Shown here piece after piece: positions 25,722-36,899 of a stretch of DNA of 64,000 nt (positions are counted from its first letter, which is position 1; each line of letters starts with the position of its first letter). The DNA lies in NCBI GenBank assembly GCA_030066975.1, contig JASJAO010000001.1:434001-498000 (forward strand), given 5' to 3'. Source of the DNA: Henriciella sp. GTDB lineage: Bacteria; Pseudomonadota; Alphaproteobacteria; Caulobacterales; Hyphomonadaceae. The position numbers were made by a program, and so were the translations under genes. The notes under the pieces are model-generated. The model did no database searches. It was not told where the DNA came from and saw only the letters and a program-made list of their open reading frames with translations.

Positions 25722-27854
25722 ATGAGCAACTATGCCCCGACAAAAGGCCTCAGCGATACAGACATCGCAAACATGGTTGAGGCCATTCTGGTCGAAGCCA
25801 GTCTTGAAGAGAAAGTTGCTATGATGTCTGGGCAGGGCTTTTTTCAGGCCATGCAGGAAGACGGTATGCGCTGGGGTGGGCGACCCTATCGCGCTGGCGG
25901 CGGTTGCGAACGACTGGGTGTTCCAGCACTCTACTTTACCGATGGCCCCAGAGGAGTCGCCCGGGGGCATTCAACCTGTTTTCCGGTGACCATGGCGCGG
26001 GGTGCGAGCTGGGACCGTGACCTGGAACGTCGGATTGGTGAGGTAATGGGCATCGAGGCACGCGCTCAAGGATGTAATCTGTCCGGTGCGGTCTGCGTCA
26101 ATCTCTTGCGTCATCCAGGTTGGGGGCGCGCTCAGGAAACCTACGGAGAGGATCCCTATCACGTGGGTGAACTTGGTGCTGCCCTAAGTCAGGGTATCCA
26201 GACCCACAATGTCGTCGCGACGGTGAAACACTTTGCTGTCAACTCCATTGAGAACGCGCGCTTCAAAGTCGATGTACGGGTCGACGGACGAACCCTGCGC
26301 GAGATTTATCTGCCGCACTTTAAGCGCATCCTGGATGCAGGCTGTGCTTCCGTGATGACCGCCTACAATAAACTCAATGGCGAGTATTGCGGCCAGCACC
26401 GCGAACTTCTGACCGACATTTTGCGTCATGAGTGGGGATTTGATGGTTTTGTACACTCAGACTGGATCATGGGTGTCTATCAGCCCTATGGTGCGGCTGC
26501 TGGGCTGGACGTGGAAAACCCCGAACCAATCCATTTCGGACAAAAGCTCATTGATGCCGTGGACAACGGACAGATCGAGCCTTCAGTCATAGACACCGCG
26601 TGCCGACGAATTCTGACCACGATCTACCGCTTTGCCTGTGCCGAGGATCCTTACGAAGCTTATACCGAAGATATGGTCGCAGCCCCGGCGCATATAGCGC
26701 TCGCGCTCGAAGCGGCTGAGAAATCCGCTGTTCTGCTCGCTAATGACGGGGTCTTGCCACTATCGCAGTCTGCGAAAATAGGCGTCTTCGGTAAGCTGGC
26801 AGACTTGGAGAATACCGGCGATTACGGGTCTTCACGGGTTCGGCCCCCTTATGTCAGAACAGCGCGCGAGGGACTGTCTGCGTATCTTGGAACCGAACTT
26901 GAGGTTCTGGGAGATGAGCAGGACCCCCAGAAGGCAGCAAGCGCGGCGGGCGGCTTGGACGCAGCAATTGTCGTGGTCGGAACCACTGCCAGACATGAAG
27001 GCGAATACATTCCTGGCGATATGGGGGCGGGGCCGGCTTTACCGGAAGGGGTCGGTGGGCAACTTGAAGCTGCGCTGGAGAGCGAAGCGACAAATACCGA
27101 TGCGGGCGCGCTCGGTGGCGGCGGTGACCGGGGCGGGGATCGTGAGAGGTTGCGATTGCCGGAGGACCAGATCGCGTTGATCAAGGCAGTCGCAGCCGCC
27201 AACCCTAAAACCGTCGTGGTGATCGTCTCCGGGTCAGCTATTATCTGTGAGTGGGCAGACCGCGTCGCGGCCATCCTACAAACCTTTTATTCTGGCATGG
27301 AGGGCGGTACGGCACTCGCACGGCTCCTCTATGGCGACGTCAGCCCGTCAGGAAAACTGCCCTTCACGGTGATGGCGGACGAGCGCGATTATCCCTTTTT
27401 CGACAAGAATGCCGACAGCATTGAGTACGGCCCGCTGCATGGCTATACGCTCGCCGCCGCTGGCCAGAAGACGCCGCAATTCGCCTTCGGTCATGGACTG
27501 TCCTATTCGCGGTTTGAATACCGTGCGCTGAAAGCGCGACAGACGGCTGACGGCATCGAAGCTGAGGTGACTATCGTGAATAGCGGCGAGCGTGATGGAG
27601 ACGAGGTCGCGCAGCTTTACGTAGAGTTCCCGAACCGCATGATCGAACGCCCTGCCCCGCTGTTGAAAGGGTTTGAACGTGTTCGATTGGCTGCCGGGGC
27701 GCGCGCAACCGTACGGTTCACCATTCCTGACCGTGATCTCAAGTATTGGGATGAGCCAACTCAAGCATGGCGGCTTGAGCCGGGTCGGCACAGGATCAGA
27801 GTTGGCGGTTCGAGCGCAACCGGATCTGCGCAGGTTGGCGATATGATGCTTTGA
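25722..27854 (+). CDS. GH3 family glycosidase (beta-glucosidase/beta-xylosidase type), cytoplasmic
   Basis: A 710-residue GH3 enzyme. The N-terminal barrel has KHF at 169-171 and the nucleophile Asp247 in HSDW. The alpha/beta sandwich domain and a C-terminal fibronectin-III-like domain follow. No signal peptide is present, so desulfated oligosaccharides are probably imported before cleavage. Between about residues 425 and 468 the usual loop is replaced by a long Gly/Asp/Glu-rich insertion (GGGGDRGGDR) before the RLRLPEDQ segment. A consensus TATAAT lies at 25618-25623, about 100 nt upstream, though without a clear -35. Xylosidase versus glucosidase cannot be settled by eye. Confidence 0.9.
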   Translation: MSNYAPTKGLSDTDIANMVEAILVEASLEEKVAMMSGQGFFQAMQEDGMRWGGRPYRAGGGCERLGVPALYFTDGPRGVARGHSTCFPVTMARGASWDRDLERRIGEVMGIEARAQGCNLSGAVCVNLLRHPGWGRAQETYGEDPYHVGELGAALSQGIQTHNVVATVKHFAVNSIENARFKVDVRVDGRTLREIYLPHFKRILDAGCASVMTAYNKLNGEYCGQHRELLTDILRHEWGFDGFVHSDWIMGVYQPYGAAAGLDVENPEPIHFGQKLIDAVDNGQIEPSVIDTACRRILTTIYRFACAEDPYEAYTEDMVAAPAHIALALEAAEKSAVLLANDGVLPLSQSAKIGVFGKLADLENTGDYGSSRVRPPYVRTAREGLSAYLGTELEVLGDEQDPQKAASAAGGLDAAIVVVGTTARHEGEYIPGDMGAGPALPEGVGGQLEAALESEATNTDAGALGGGGDRGGDRERLRLPEDQIALIKAVAAANPKTVVVIVSGSAIICEWADRVAAILQTFYSGMEGGTALARLLYGDVSPSGKLPFTVMADERDYPFFDKNADSIEYGPLHGYTLAAAGQKTPQFAFGHGLSYSRFEYRALKARQTADGIEAEVTIVNSGERDGDEVAQLYVEFPNRMIERPAPLLKGFERVRLAAGARATVRFTIPDRDLKYWDEPTQAWRLEPGRHRIRVGGSSATGSAQVGDMML

Positions 27855-27928
27855 TCGAGCAGAAGCCTGAGGCCCAAAGCGGTGGCTTCAAACCGTTCCC
27901 ACGAAAGCAGGCTCAGTCAGCCAAGGCC

Positions 27929-29446
27929 TTAGACGACGGCGCCAATCTGCCAAGGCACGAATTCCAGATCTCCCAATCCCAGCGCTTCCGACTTGGATGG
28001 CGCCCCTGATGCGACGTCCAGAATCTTCTGAAAAATCGCATCGCCCATCTGATCGAGACTTACCCCATCGAGCACTGCCGAACAGTCAATATCCATATCT
28101 TCCGACAGCCTTAGCGCCATATCACGATTTGAAGCGAGCTTGATACAAGGCGCAGGCTTTGAACCAAACACAGAGCCACGTCCTGTCGTAAAGGCCAGAA
28201 TGTTGGCCCCTGACGCTGTTTGTCCCGTGGCAGAACAAGGGTCGTAACCTGGACTGTCCATGAAGACGAAGCCTTTTTGATCGATCGGTTGAGCGTAGCG
28301 ATACACGGCTTGAAGCGGCGACGATCCGGACTTTGCCACGGCGCCAAGTGACTTTTCGAGGATCGTGGTGAGACCGCCTGCAATATTACCAGGGGACGGA
28401 TTGTTGTTCAGTTCCGCACCGTTGCTGGCGACATAGTCCTGCCACCACTCAAGGCGCTCATGCAAATGGGTGCGGACCTCGTCTGATACCGCGCGGTCAA
28501 ACAAAAGGGCCTCGGCGCCATAGATTTCCGGAGTTTCTGACAGAATGACAGTACCTCCGGCGGCGACCAACCGATCCGCAGCCCGCCCAAGCGCTGGATT
28601 GGCGGTCACCCCCGACCATCCATCAGAGCCACCGCATTGCAAGCCTAGCGTAAGGTGTTCGGCAGACACCGTCTTGCGCTGCAGGTCGCCGAGCTGTGTC
28701 AGCATCTCCCGGACAATGGACTTGCCTTTTTCGATCGATTTGAGCGTTCCACCTTCATCTTGAATCATCAGCGTGCGCAGCATTGCGCTCTGCTCAAGTC
28801 CTGTATCTTCGCCGAACAGTGAGCCGATCTGCATCATCTCACAGCCGAGTCCGACCATTAGAATACCGGCGAAGTTGGCATGCTTTGCATATCCGTCCAG
28901 CGTTCGCCGAAGGTTCGCGGTACCGTCACTTGACGGCGTCATGCCACAGCCGGTCGTGTGTGTGAGCGCGACAACGCCATCAATGTTCGGTTGATCCTCG
29001 AATATGGCCTCAGGGAAGCTGTCAGCGATCTTGCGGGCGACCGTTGCTGAACAATTCACACTCGTCAGCACACCGATATAGTTGCGGGTCGCAACGCGGC
29101 CATCCGGTCGAATATAGCCTTGAAACTGAGCCGACTGGCGGAGAGTTTCAGGTCTTGCGGTCTGGCTGACGGTATCCAAGGCCTTCGCTTCATGACTGAC
29201 ATTGTGAACATGGACATGCTCACCGGCTTTAATCGCCTGCGATGCGAGCCCAATAATCTGACCGTACTTGAAAATCGGCGCGCCCTTAGCCATCGCCCGC
29301 ACGGCAACCTTGTGACCGGCCGGTACCGCATCGCGCGCAACAGTATCGTCATTGCCGAGGGGATCGCCTGCGGCAATGTCAGAAAGACAGAGCCCGACAG
29401 TATCATCCGGGTTCATGATCAAAACGGATCTGAGAGCGTCTATCAT
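27929..29446 (-). CDS. UxaA-family (altronate/galactarate-type) sugar-acid dehydratase
   Basis: A 505-residue two-part dehydratase of the UxaA/GarD family: an N-terminal SAF domain (about 1-90, including HVHVHNV) and the large C-terminal catalytic domain with NCSAT, TTGCGM, GLGCE and LQCGGSDG blocks whose cysteines suggest iron binding. It removes water from a hexonate or aldarate to give a 2-keto-3-deoxy acid. It is 214 bp downstream of the IlvD-type dehydratase and on the same strand. D-altronate is only one possible substrate; related enzymes use D-galactarate or L-fuconate-like acids. Confidence 0.88.
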   Translation of the reverse strand: MIDALRSVLIMNPDDTVGLCLSDIAAGDPLGNDDTVARDAVPAGHKVAVRAMAKGAPIFKYGQIIGLASQAIKAGEHVHVHNVSHEAKALDTVSQTARPETLRQSAQFQGYIRPDGRVATRNYIGVLTSVNCSATVARKIADSFPEAIFEDQPNIDGVVALTHTTGCGMTPSSDGTANLRRTLDGYAKHANFAGILMVGLGCEMMQIGSLFGEDTGLEQSAMLRTLMIQDEGGTLKSIEKGKSIVREMLTQLGDLQRKTVSAEHLTLGLQCGGSDGWSGVTANPALGRAADRLVAAGGTVILSETPEIYGAEALLFDRAVSDEVRTHLHERLEWWQDYVASNGAELNNNPSPGNIAGGLTTILEKSLGAVAKSGSSPLQAVYRYAQPIDQKGFVFMDSPGYDPCSATGQTASGANILAFTTGRGSVFGSKPAPCIKLASNRDMALRLSEDMDIDCSAVLDGVSLDQMGDAIFQKILDVASGAPSKSEALGLGDLEFVPWQIGAVV

Positions 29447-29660
29447 GAGTCTAACCTATTCAAAGCGGCGCTGCCTGCGGCAGGAGCGGGTTCAAGCTTC
29501 ACTTCGTCAAAATCATCAAGCGAAACTGTCGTATCATGTTTTACCATCAACAGACGTCTGCCAGCACTGGTACATATTTCAACCTAGCTTAACTGACCAG
29601 CCCTTGATGACCCGTTCAACTTTCAAGCACGATCGCGGGAAAGATGGCGAGATTTCTCAG

Positions 29661-31387
<1,727 letters not shown>

Positions 31388-31391
<4 letters not shown>

Positions 31392-32104
31392 GTGTCCATC
31401 TCCGCGAACAGGATGCTTTTTGCCTCGCCGAGCAGCTCCGCCATAGCGGCATGAGCGCCAGCTTCATCTTTGGCCCGTATAGCGTCAAACACGGCGGCGT
31501 GGCGGGGCAGGGCGTCACGCCGCTGGGTGGGGTTTCGAGAACTGCGCTTGAAGCTCTCGATCAGGGCTTTGCGGATGACGCCGAGAAATTGGCCGAAGAT
31601 GACATTGCCGCTGGCCGCGATGATGGCTGCGTGGAAGGCAAAGTCGGCCTCCAGATGTGCGTCACGGTCGGCTTCGGTCGCAGCCATGTCGTCCAGCGCG
31701 GTTTCGATGACCAAAAGATCGGCGGCCCGGGCGCGGCGGGCGGCCATGGCGGCGGCTTCCGGTTCGATCAGCAGGCGTGTCTCAATCAGGGAGGTCAGGA
31801 GCTGCTCCAGCGCCGGACCGGTCTCCATCCAGCTGAGAATATCACCATCCATCATTTGCCAGCGGTCCGGCGTCTGAACCACAGTCCCAATGCGGGCGCG
31901 CGCAACGACCAGGCCTTTCGTCGCCAACACGCGCAGGCATTCGCGAATAACCGAGCGCGAGACGCCAAACAGGTCACACAGCGCGATTTCATTCGGCAGC
32001 GTTTCGCCGGGCACGACCTCGCCATTGACGATCATGGCGCCGAGTCGGCGGCTAACCTCATCATGCATGCGTGGGCGGCGGAGCGGCGTGATGGTGGCAG
32101 TCAT
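31388..32104 (-). CDS. GntR-family regulator, FCD (FadR-C) subgroup
   Basis: A 238-residue regulator. The N-terminal winged helix contains LCDLFGVSRSVIRECLRVL. The C-terminal helical FCD ligand domain has the usual metal-binding type layout (FAFHAAIIAASGN). It is translationally coupled to the IlvD-type dehydratase (4-nt overlap) and divergent from the AraD1/aldehyde dehydrogenase genes, so it probably controls both units in response to a sugar acid. Confidence 0.93.
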
Positions 32105-32148
32105 GTCTAGGGCCTGTCTAAATATCTATAGGCGGAGGCTTGCAATCA

Positions 32149-32174
32149 TCAGACAATTTAGTCAATAAGTCTGA
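32149..32174. promoter_or_regulatory. Inverted repeat in the GntR divergent promoter region
   Basis: TCAGAC (32149-32154) and GTCTGA (32169-32174) face each other with a 14-nt AT-rich centre in the 118-bp gap between the GntR gene and the AraD1-type gene. It is a candidate GntR operator. The arms are short, so confidence is limited. Confidence 0.35.
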
Positions 32175-32222
32175 CATAAATATGTGCGGTCATCCAATGA
32201 CGGAAAGACAGAGGCGAAAGCG

Positions 32223-33215
32223 ATGCTGGTGGTGCAGTTTAGTGACGATAACGCGCAGCCCGTTTGCGGTTTACTCGATCCGGTTTCCGGAGACGTTAAA
32301 GCTCACTCTCGGGGGCTTTCCACCTTTACCTTTATTGAAAACGTGATGGGGTCCGGTCAGGGGCCATTACAGGATTGTGCAAAACAGTTCGAAGGCGAAC
32401 ACCTCGCTTTTGAGGCTTTGGTGCAAGAGCAGCGTTTATTGCCGCCCATCACACACTCTGACCCGTATCGTTGTCTCGTTAGCGGAACCGGGCTGACGCA
32501 CAGAGGCAGCGCCGATACGCGTGATCAGATGCATTCTGGGACCGCGCCAGAGGCGCGAACGGATTCCGCCCGATTGTTCCAGTGGGGGGTAGAGGGTGGC
32601 GCGGCGACCGGGCAACCCGGAACGCTGCCAGAATGGTTCTACAAGGGCGATGGCGCTAGTGTTGTTGCACCCGGTGCGGCGCTAACCTCACCTGCATCTG
32701 GGGAGGGCCCGGGTGAAGAGCCAGAGCTCGCCATGATCTATCTTATCGATGCGAATGGTCGGCCCCGCCGAATCGGCTCGGCGCTCGGCAATGAGTTCTC
32801 CGATCACATCATTGAAAAGCAGAATTATCTCTATCTCGCGCACTCGAAACTGCGCCAGAGCAGTATTGGGCCCGCGATGCGGTTAGGTTTGCCACCGAGC
32901 GACATTCGCGGCGAGGCGCGGATTTTGCGTGGCGGGGAGCCGGTTTGGCAGAAGCCCTTCGCGACCGGCGAGGCGAATATGATCCATTCGCTCAGCAATC
33001 TCGAGCATCATCACTTTAAGTATCAACGCCATTGCCGTCCGGGCGATTTGCATATCCATTATCTTGGCACAGCTGTGCTGAGTTTTGCGGATGGCGTTGA
33101 GCTCACTGATGGCGATGTCATGGAGATCGAGGCGCCCGATTATGGGCCAGCCTTGCGCAATCCGTTGATGATCGAACCTGCAGGTGAAACCCTTATTCAA
33201 GTTGGAGCCCTTTGA
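32223..33215 (+). CDS. AraD1/GguC-type FAH-fold protein, probable 2-keto-3-deoxy-pentonate dehydratase
   Basis: A 330-residue protein of the AraD1 (GguC) family, whose C-terminal half has the fumarylacetoacetate-hydrolase fold (GNEFSDH metal-site region, then HYLGTAVLSFADG). I start at 32223, preceded by AGAGG; an ATG at 32184 is also in frame. Such proteins occur in oxidative pentose clusters, where they are thought to dehydrate 2-keto-3-deoxy-L-arabonate or its xylonate isomer to 2-oxoglutarate semialdehyde. Its position, after an aldonate dehydratase and 1 nt overlapping the semialdehyde dehydrogenase, supports that role. Confidence 0.8.
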   Translation: MLVVQFSDDNAQPVCGLLDPVSGDVKAHSRGLSTFTFIENVMGSGQGPLQDCAKQFEGEHLAFEALVQEQRLLPPITHSDPYRCLVSGTGLTHRGSADTRDQMHSGTAPEARTDSARLFQWGVEGGAATGQPGTLPEWFYKGDGASVVAPGAALTSPASGEGPGEEPELAMIYLIDANGRPRRIGSALGNEFSDHIIEKQNYLYLAHSKLRQSSIGPAMRLGLPPSDIRGEARILRGGEPVWQKPFATGEANMIHSLSNLEHHHFKYQRHCRPGDLHIHYLGTAVLSFADGVELTDGDVMEIEAPDYGPALRNPLMIEPAGETLIQVGAL

Positions 33216-34642
33216 TGGATACATATCAGAGCCGTATTGCTGGTGAATTGCGCGGTGGAGAGGCAACGCTGGAAAACCGCAACCCTTCGGATCTCTCAGA
33301 TCTGATTGGGGTGACGCAACTGGCCGACAAGAACGTTCTGGATGACGCTGTTGGGGCGGCGCAAGAGGCACAGCGATCTTGGGCTGAAACCTCGACCTGG
33401 GACCGCGCGAATATACTCGATACGGCGGGCAATCTCGTCTTTGAGCGCAAGCAGGCTCTGGGCGAATTGCTGGCACGTGAGGAAGGTAAGACGCTGGCCG
33501 AAGGCATTGGTGAAAGTGCGCGGGCTGGACAGCTATTCAAATACTTCGCGGGCGAGGCCCTGCGTCTGAACGGCGATGCCATCGACTCTGTAAGGCCTGG
33601 CGTTGATGTTTCGATCACACGAGAACCGCTAGGCGTGATCGGCGCAATTACGCCGTGGAACTTTCCGATCGCGATCCCTGTCTGGAAGCTGGCCCCGGCG
33701 CTCGCCTATGGCAATGCGGTGGTGATGAAGCCCGCCTCGCTGACCCCGGCAATGGTCGATGCGCTAGCTTTGATCCTGGAGGAGGCCGGCCTGCCCCAGG
33801 GCGTGTTCAATGTCGTGCAAGGCAATGGCCAGATCGGCAGCGAGCTGGTCAGCCATGCCGGGATCGATGCGGTGACCTTTACCGGATCTGTTGGTGTTGG
33901 CGGGTCGATTATTGAGACATGTGGCAAGCTGCGACGCAAGGTGCAGGCCGAGATGGGCGGCAAGAACCCGCTTCTGGTGCTTGATGATGCCGATCTTGAT
34001 ACAGCCGTGGCTTGTGCTCTCAATGGCGCTTTCTTCTCAACCGGCCAGCGCTGCACAGCGTCTTCGCGCCTGATCGTCACGGACGGCATCCATGATGCGT
34101 TTGTCGACAAGCTTCTGGCGGCGATGAAAGATCTGCGGATTGGACGCGCGCTGGAGCCGGAAACCCAGATTGGCCCGGTGGTGTCGCAAGCCCAACTCGA
34201 CAGCAATCTCAGTTATGTTGAGCTGGGAACCAAAGACGGCGCTGATGTTGTTGGTGGCGAGCGCCTCAATCGCGATACGGAAGGCTATTTTCAGGCACCT
34301 GCTCTATTGGTTGGCGCCAACAATCAGATGCGCACAAGCCGGGAAGAGATTTTCGGGCCGGTTGCATCGGTCATTCGTGTGGCCGACTATGATGAAGGGC
34401 TTGAGGTCTCCAACGATACTGACTTTGGCCTTTCAGCCGGCATTTGTACGACATCGCTGAGTGTGGCCCGTGATTTCCAGCGAAGGGCCGAAGCAGGCAT
34501 GGTCATGGTCAATCTGCCCACAGCAGGCGTCGATCCGCACGTGCCCTTCGGTGGGCGCAAAGGCTCCAGCTATGGCGCGCGCGAGCAAGGAAGCTATGCC
34601 CGAGAGTTCTACACCCAGGTCAAGACGGCCTATGTAGGATAA
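33215..34642 (+). CDS. 2-oxoglutarate semialdehyde dehydrogenase (aldehyde dehydrogenase family)
   Basis: A 475-residue NAD(P)-dependent aldehyde dehydrogenase. It shows the PWNFP motif, the general-base Glu in EMGGKNP and the catalytic Cys in STGQRCTA. It starts at the ATG in TGATG, overlapping the AraD1 stop by 1 nt. Context makes 2-oxoglutarate semialdehyde the expected substrate: the product 2-oxoglutarate closes the non-phosphorylating pentose pathway and enters the TCA cycle. Succinate semialdehyde is the main alternative within the family. Confidence 0.9.
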   Translation: MDTYQSRIAGELRGGEATLENRNPSDLSDLIGVTQLADKNVLDDAVGAAQEAQRSWAETSTWDRANILDTAGNLVFERKQALGELLAREEGKTLAEGIGESARAGQLFKYFAGEALRLNGDAIDSVRPGVDVSITREPLGVIGAITPWNFPIAIPVWKLAPALAYGNAVVMKPASLTPAMVDALALILEEAGLPQGVFNVVQGNGQIGSELVSHAGIDAVTFTGSVGVGGSIIETCGKLRRKVQAEMGGKNPLLVLDDADLDTAVACALNGAFFSTGQRCTASSRLIVTDGIHDAFVDKLLAAMKDLRIGRALEPETQIGPVVSQAQLDSNLSYVELGTKDGADVVGGERLNRDTEGYFQAPALLVGANNQMRTSREEIFGPVASVIRVADYDEGLEVSNDTDFGLSAGICTTSLSVARDFQRRAEAGMVMVNLPTAGVDPHVPFGGRKGSSYGAREQGSYAREFYTQVKTAYVG

Positions 34643-35102
34643 TTCTCGAACGCAGCGAGCAGGGCGTGCCCGAGCCCGTTTCCGACACCTCAGCTTGGGC
34701 CGACAGGGATTCCACTGTACAATGCCACGTACTTGAATTCTTGTTCCGACGCAGAACAAAGGAACCGTAGGCGCTGCATCCTTCGGGCCCCGGATTCTTC
34801 GCTGCAAAGTGCAATGTGAGCGTCGTTGGGGTTTCATACCGACTTCCGCCAAAGCAATACGGTTGAAGCGTGTAGCCGATATCAGAGAGCGTATCCTTGT
34901 AACCCGCAAGCTGATTCCAAGCGCTGATAACGTCCCCCAGTTCGTCGCCACTAAAATGATTGCTGAACTGCGCTTCGTGGATGTCTGCCTCAGCGCCGAA
35001 TTCGTGACCCAGATCCGCGGCTGACGTGTGGGCGCAGCCTGTTAGAACAAACCAAACTAAAGGCGTCGCCACAGCATACCAAAAGTTCGACCCTGTCATC
35101 AT
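34620..35102 (-). CDS. Small hypothetical lipoprotein
   Basis: A 160-residue frame with a believable lipoprotein signal (VWFVLTGC23) and four further cysteines (about residues 83, 109, 128 and 148) that could form two disulfides, as expected for a periplasmic protein. No family was recognised. Its 3' end overlaps the aldehyde dehydrogenase gene by 23 nt in antisense. It is isolated, with no obvious partner. The lipobox is the main reason to keep it. Confidence 0.5.
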   Translation of the reverse strand: MMTGSNFWYAVATPLVWFVLTGCAHTSAADLGHEFGAEADIHEAQFSNHFSGDELGDVISAWNQLAGYKDTLSDIGYTLQPYCFGGSRYETPTTLTLHFAAKNPGPEGCSAYGSFVLRRNKNSSTWHCTVESLSAQAEVSETGSGTPCSLRSRIILHRPS

Positions 35103-35536
35103 ACCGTCCGGTGCGGCTTGGTTCGTTTATGCGTTTCGATTTGATCAATTCCAATAGATCAGTCGGTAGCCAGGCTATAGCCGGAGATATCGAAACGGCA
35201 TCAACGAGCCACGGGCTGGCATAATGGCGGCATGAACTCGCGCTCAACCTTGTTAAGGCAGGCCCACTGATGAAGCTGTTTGCGGCGAGCTTCCTCATCG
35301 CGCTTGAACACTCGGCGACACGAGGTTCTCTGTGATGCTGGGCTCAGGAAAGCTTCGGTGCGGAAGACTGATCTGATGGCTCCCAGGCGCGCTCAGGCAT
35401 CACGTACGTGATACATCAGTCGTTATGGGACGGCTGTGATCAAGAAACTCGGTTATGTGCTACCTCGCTTATCGGCCACCCGAGCCGCCTCAAAGAAGGC
35501 AGCCCAGGCCGTGATCTGGGAGGATCGACACAGAGT
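35103..35536. other. Intergenic region, 434 bp
   Basis: I see no convincing gene here. A 21-codon frame from about 35270 begins like a signal peptide (MKLFAASFLIAL) but stops at once and has no good ribosome-binding site. The notable element is the palindrome at 35397-35414. The rest is probably the promoter and leader of the MFS gene. Confidence 0.5.
35397..35414. promoter_or_regulatory. 18-bp palindrome upstream of the spinster-type MFS gene
   Basis: GCATCACGTACGTGATAC is a palindrome except for one outer pair. A similar sequence, GTATCACATATGAGATAC, lies at 40322-40339 in the ECH/SDR divergent promoter. It may be the operator of the IclR regulator encoded next to the MFS gene. Confidence 0.5.
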
Positions 35537-36847
35537 ATGAGCGCACATTCCAAACCAAACTCCGGGTATGATTGGTACATTGTCGGGATCTTGTTCACGA
35601 TCTCTGTCCTTGGATATATTGACAGAGTTGTCCTCAGCTTTCTGGTGGAGCCTATAAAGGCTGAACTCGACCTCAGCGACGCTCAACTCGGCGCCGTCAC
35701 GGGGCTTGCATTTGCATTGCTTTATGTACTCGGCGGGGTGTTTCTCGGGCGCCTTTTGGACAAAGGGCGCCGCGTCTTCATTCTGACAATCTGTATCCTG
35801 GTCTGGTCAATCGCGACGGGGGCTACGGGGTTCGTTACCGGGTTTGCGCTGTTATTTATTGCGCGCATGTTTGTCGGTGTCGGTGAGGCCGGGCTCAATC
35901 CAGCGGCCATCGGGATCATCTCCAACCGGTTTGATGCTGAAAACGTTCAGAAGCCGATCGGTCTGTTCACAATGGGATTGTTTGTGGGTGGGGGCCTCGC
36001 AATGCTTCTGGGTGGCCAATTGCTGCAATTCTTCGAGGCTCAGGGCCCGTATGAACTCCCATTGTTGGGCGAAACTCAGTCCTGGCGGCTTGTGTTCATC
36101 ACCCTGGCATTTCCTGGAATCCTGCTGGCGATCATCCTGTTGTTGACCGTACGCGACCGAAACACAATCGGGACGCCGACCGGGGCGAGCGAGCATCCCG
36201 CTGAGGCCGCGGCTCTGATCAGCGGAGCGGCTTATGCGCAGAGGAACAAGCTTCTTTTGATCCTGCTTTCCGTTTCGGTCGTTTTTTGGAGCATGAACAA
36301 TTATGGTCTTCTGAACTGGTACCCGGCCATGTTGATGCGCACTTATGACATGTCGCCCATGCTCGTTGCGAATACGTATGGGCCTGCCTTCTTGGTTGGC
36401 GGGATAGCCGGCTGTATCGCTGTTACACCCGCCTTGAACTGGTTGAGAAAGAGATATCAGGACCGGGCTGTTGCATTGCTGTGTGCTATCTCCATGGCCG
36501 TATTGAGTGTTACCACGTTTTTGGGTCCTTTGGTCCCGACAACGACGCTCGCCATTGTTCTGGCATTCATTAACTTGTTCGTGTCGGCGATGTCCGTCAC
36601 CAGCGTATATGTCTTACTCGTCGCCGTGGTGCCTCTGCACCTTCGGGGACTGTACACGGGACTATACCTCGCTTTGGTCAACTTAACCGGTGCCGCGTTT
36701 GGATCCGTCTTAGTGGGCCTGATTTCCGATAATATTTTTGGCCCGGAAAGGCTGAATTATTCCATATCATTGATGGCACTTCTGTTCGGTCCGATTGCTG
36801 CTTATCTAATGCTGCGCGCGTCCCGGATTCAGGTTCGATCCAACTGA
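35537..36847 (+). CDS. MFS transporter, spinster-like
   Basis: A 436-residue, 12-segment major facilitator. The N-terminal GYIDRVVLSFLVEPIK block and LGRLLDKGRR loop are typical of the spinster-like group common in catabolic loci of alphaproteobacteria. The start at 35537 follows GGGAGG; a longer frame from 35408 reads through the palindromic operator and is less likely. It probably takes up a carboxylated or lipophilic substrate of the adjoining island. The substrate is not determinable. Confidence 0.88.
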   Translation: MSAHSKPNSGYDWYIVGILFTISVLGYIDRVVLSFLVEPIKAELDLSDAQLGAVTGLAFALLYVLGGVFLGRLLDKGRRVFILTICILVWSIATGATGFVTGFALLFIARMFVGVGEAGLNPAAIGIISNRFDAENVQKPIGLFTMGLFVGGGLAMLLGGQLLQFFEAQGPYELPLLGETQSWRLVFITLAFPGILLAIILLLTVRDRNTIGTPTGASEHPAEAAALISGAAYAQRNKLLLILLSVSVVFWSMNNYGLLNWYPAMLMRTYDMSPMLVANTYGPAFLVGGIAGCIAVTPALNWLRKRYQDRAVALLCAISMAVLSVTTFLGPLVPTTTLAIVLAFINLFVSAMSVTSVYVLLVAVVPLHLRGLYTGLYLALVNLTGAAFGSVLVGLISDNIFGPERLNYSISLMALLFGPIAAYLMLRASRIQVRSN

Positions 36848-36899
36848 GTTAGGAACAATGCGGAGTAGAGAAACTCAGGAGCACTGCCTGCGCTGAACG

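Noticed and set aside
29471-29483. CTGCC-TGC-GGCAG hairpin before the UxaA-type gene
   Set aside because: The 3-nt loop and 5-bp arms are too small to call a regulatory element with confidence.
35270-35335. A 21-codon frame starting like a signal peptide
   Set aside because: It stops after 21 codons and lacks a ribosome-binding site. It could be a gene remnant but nothing more supports it.
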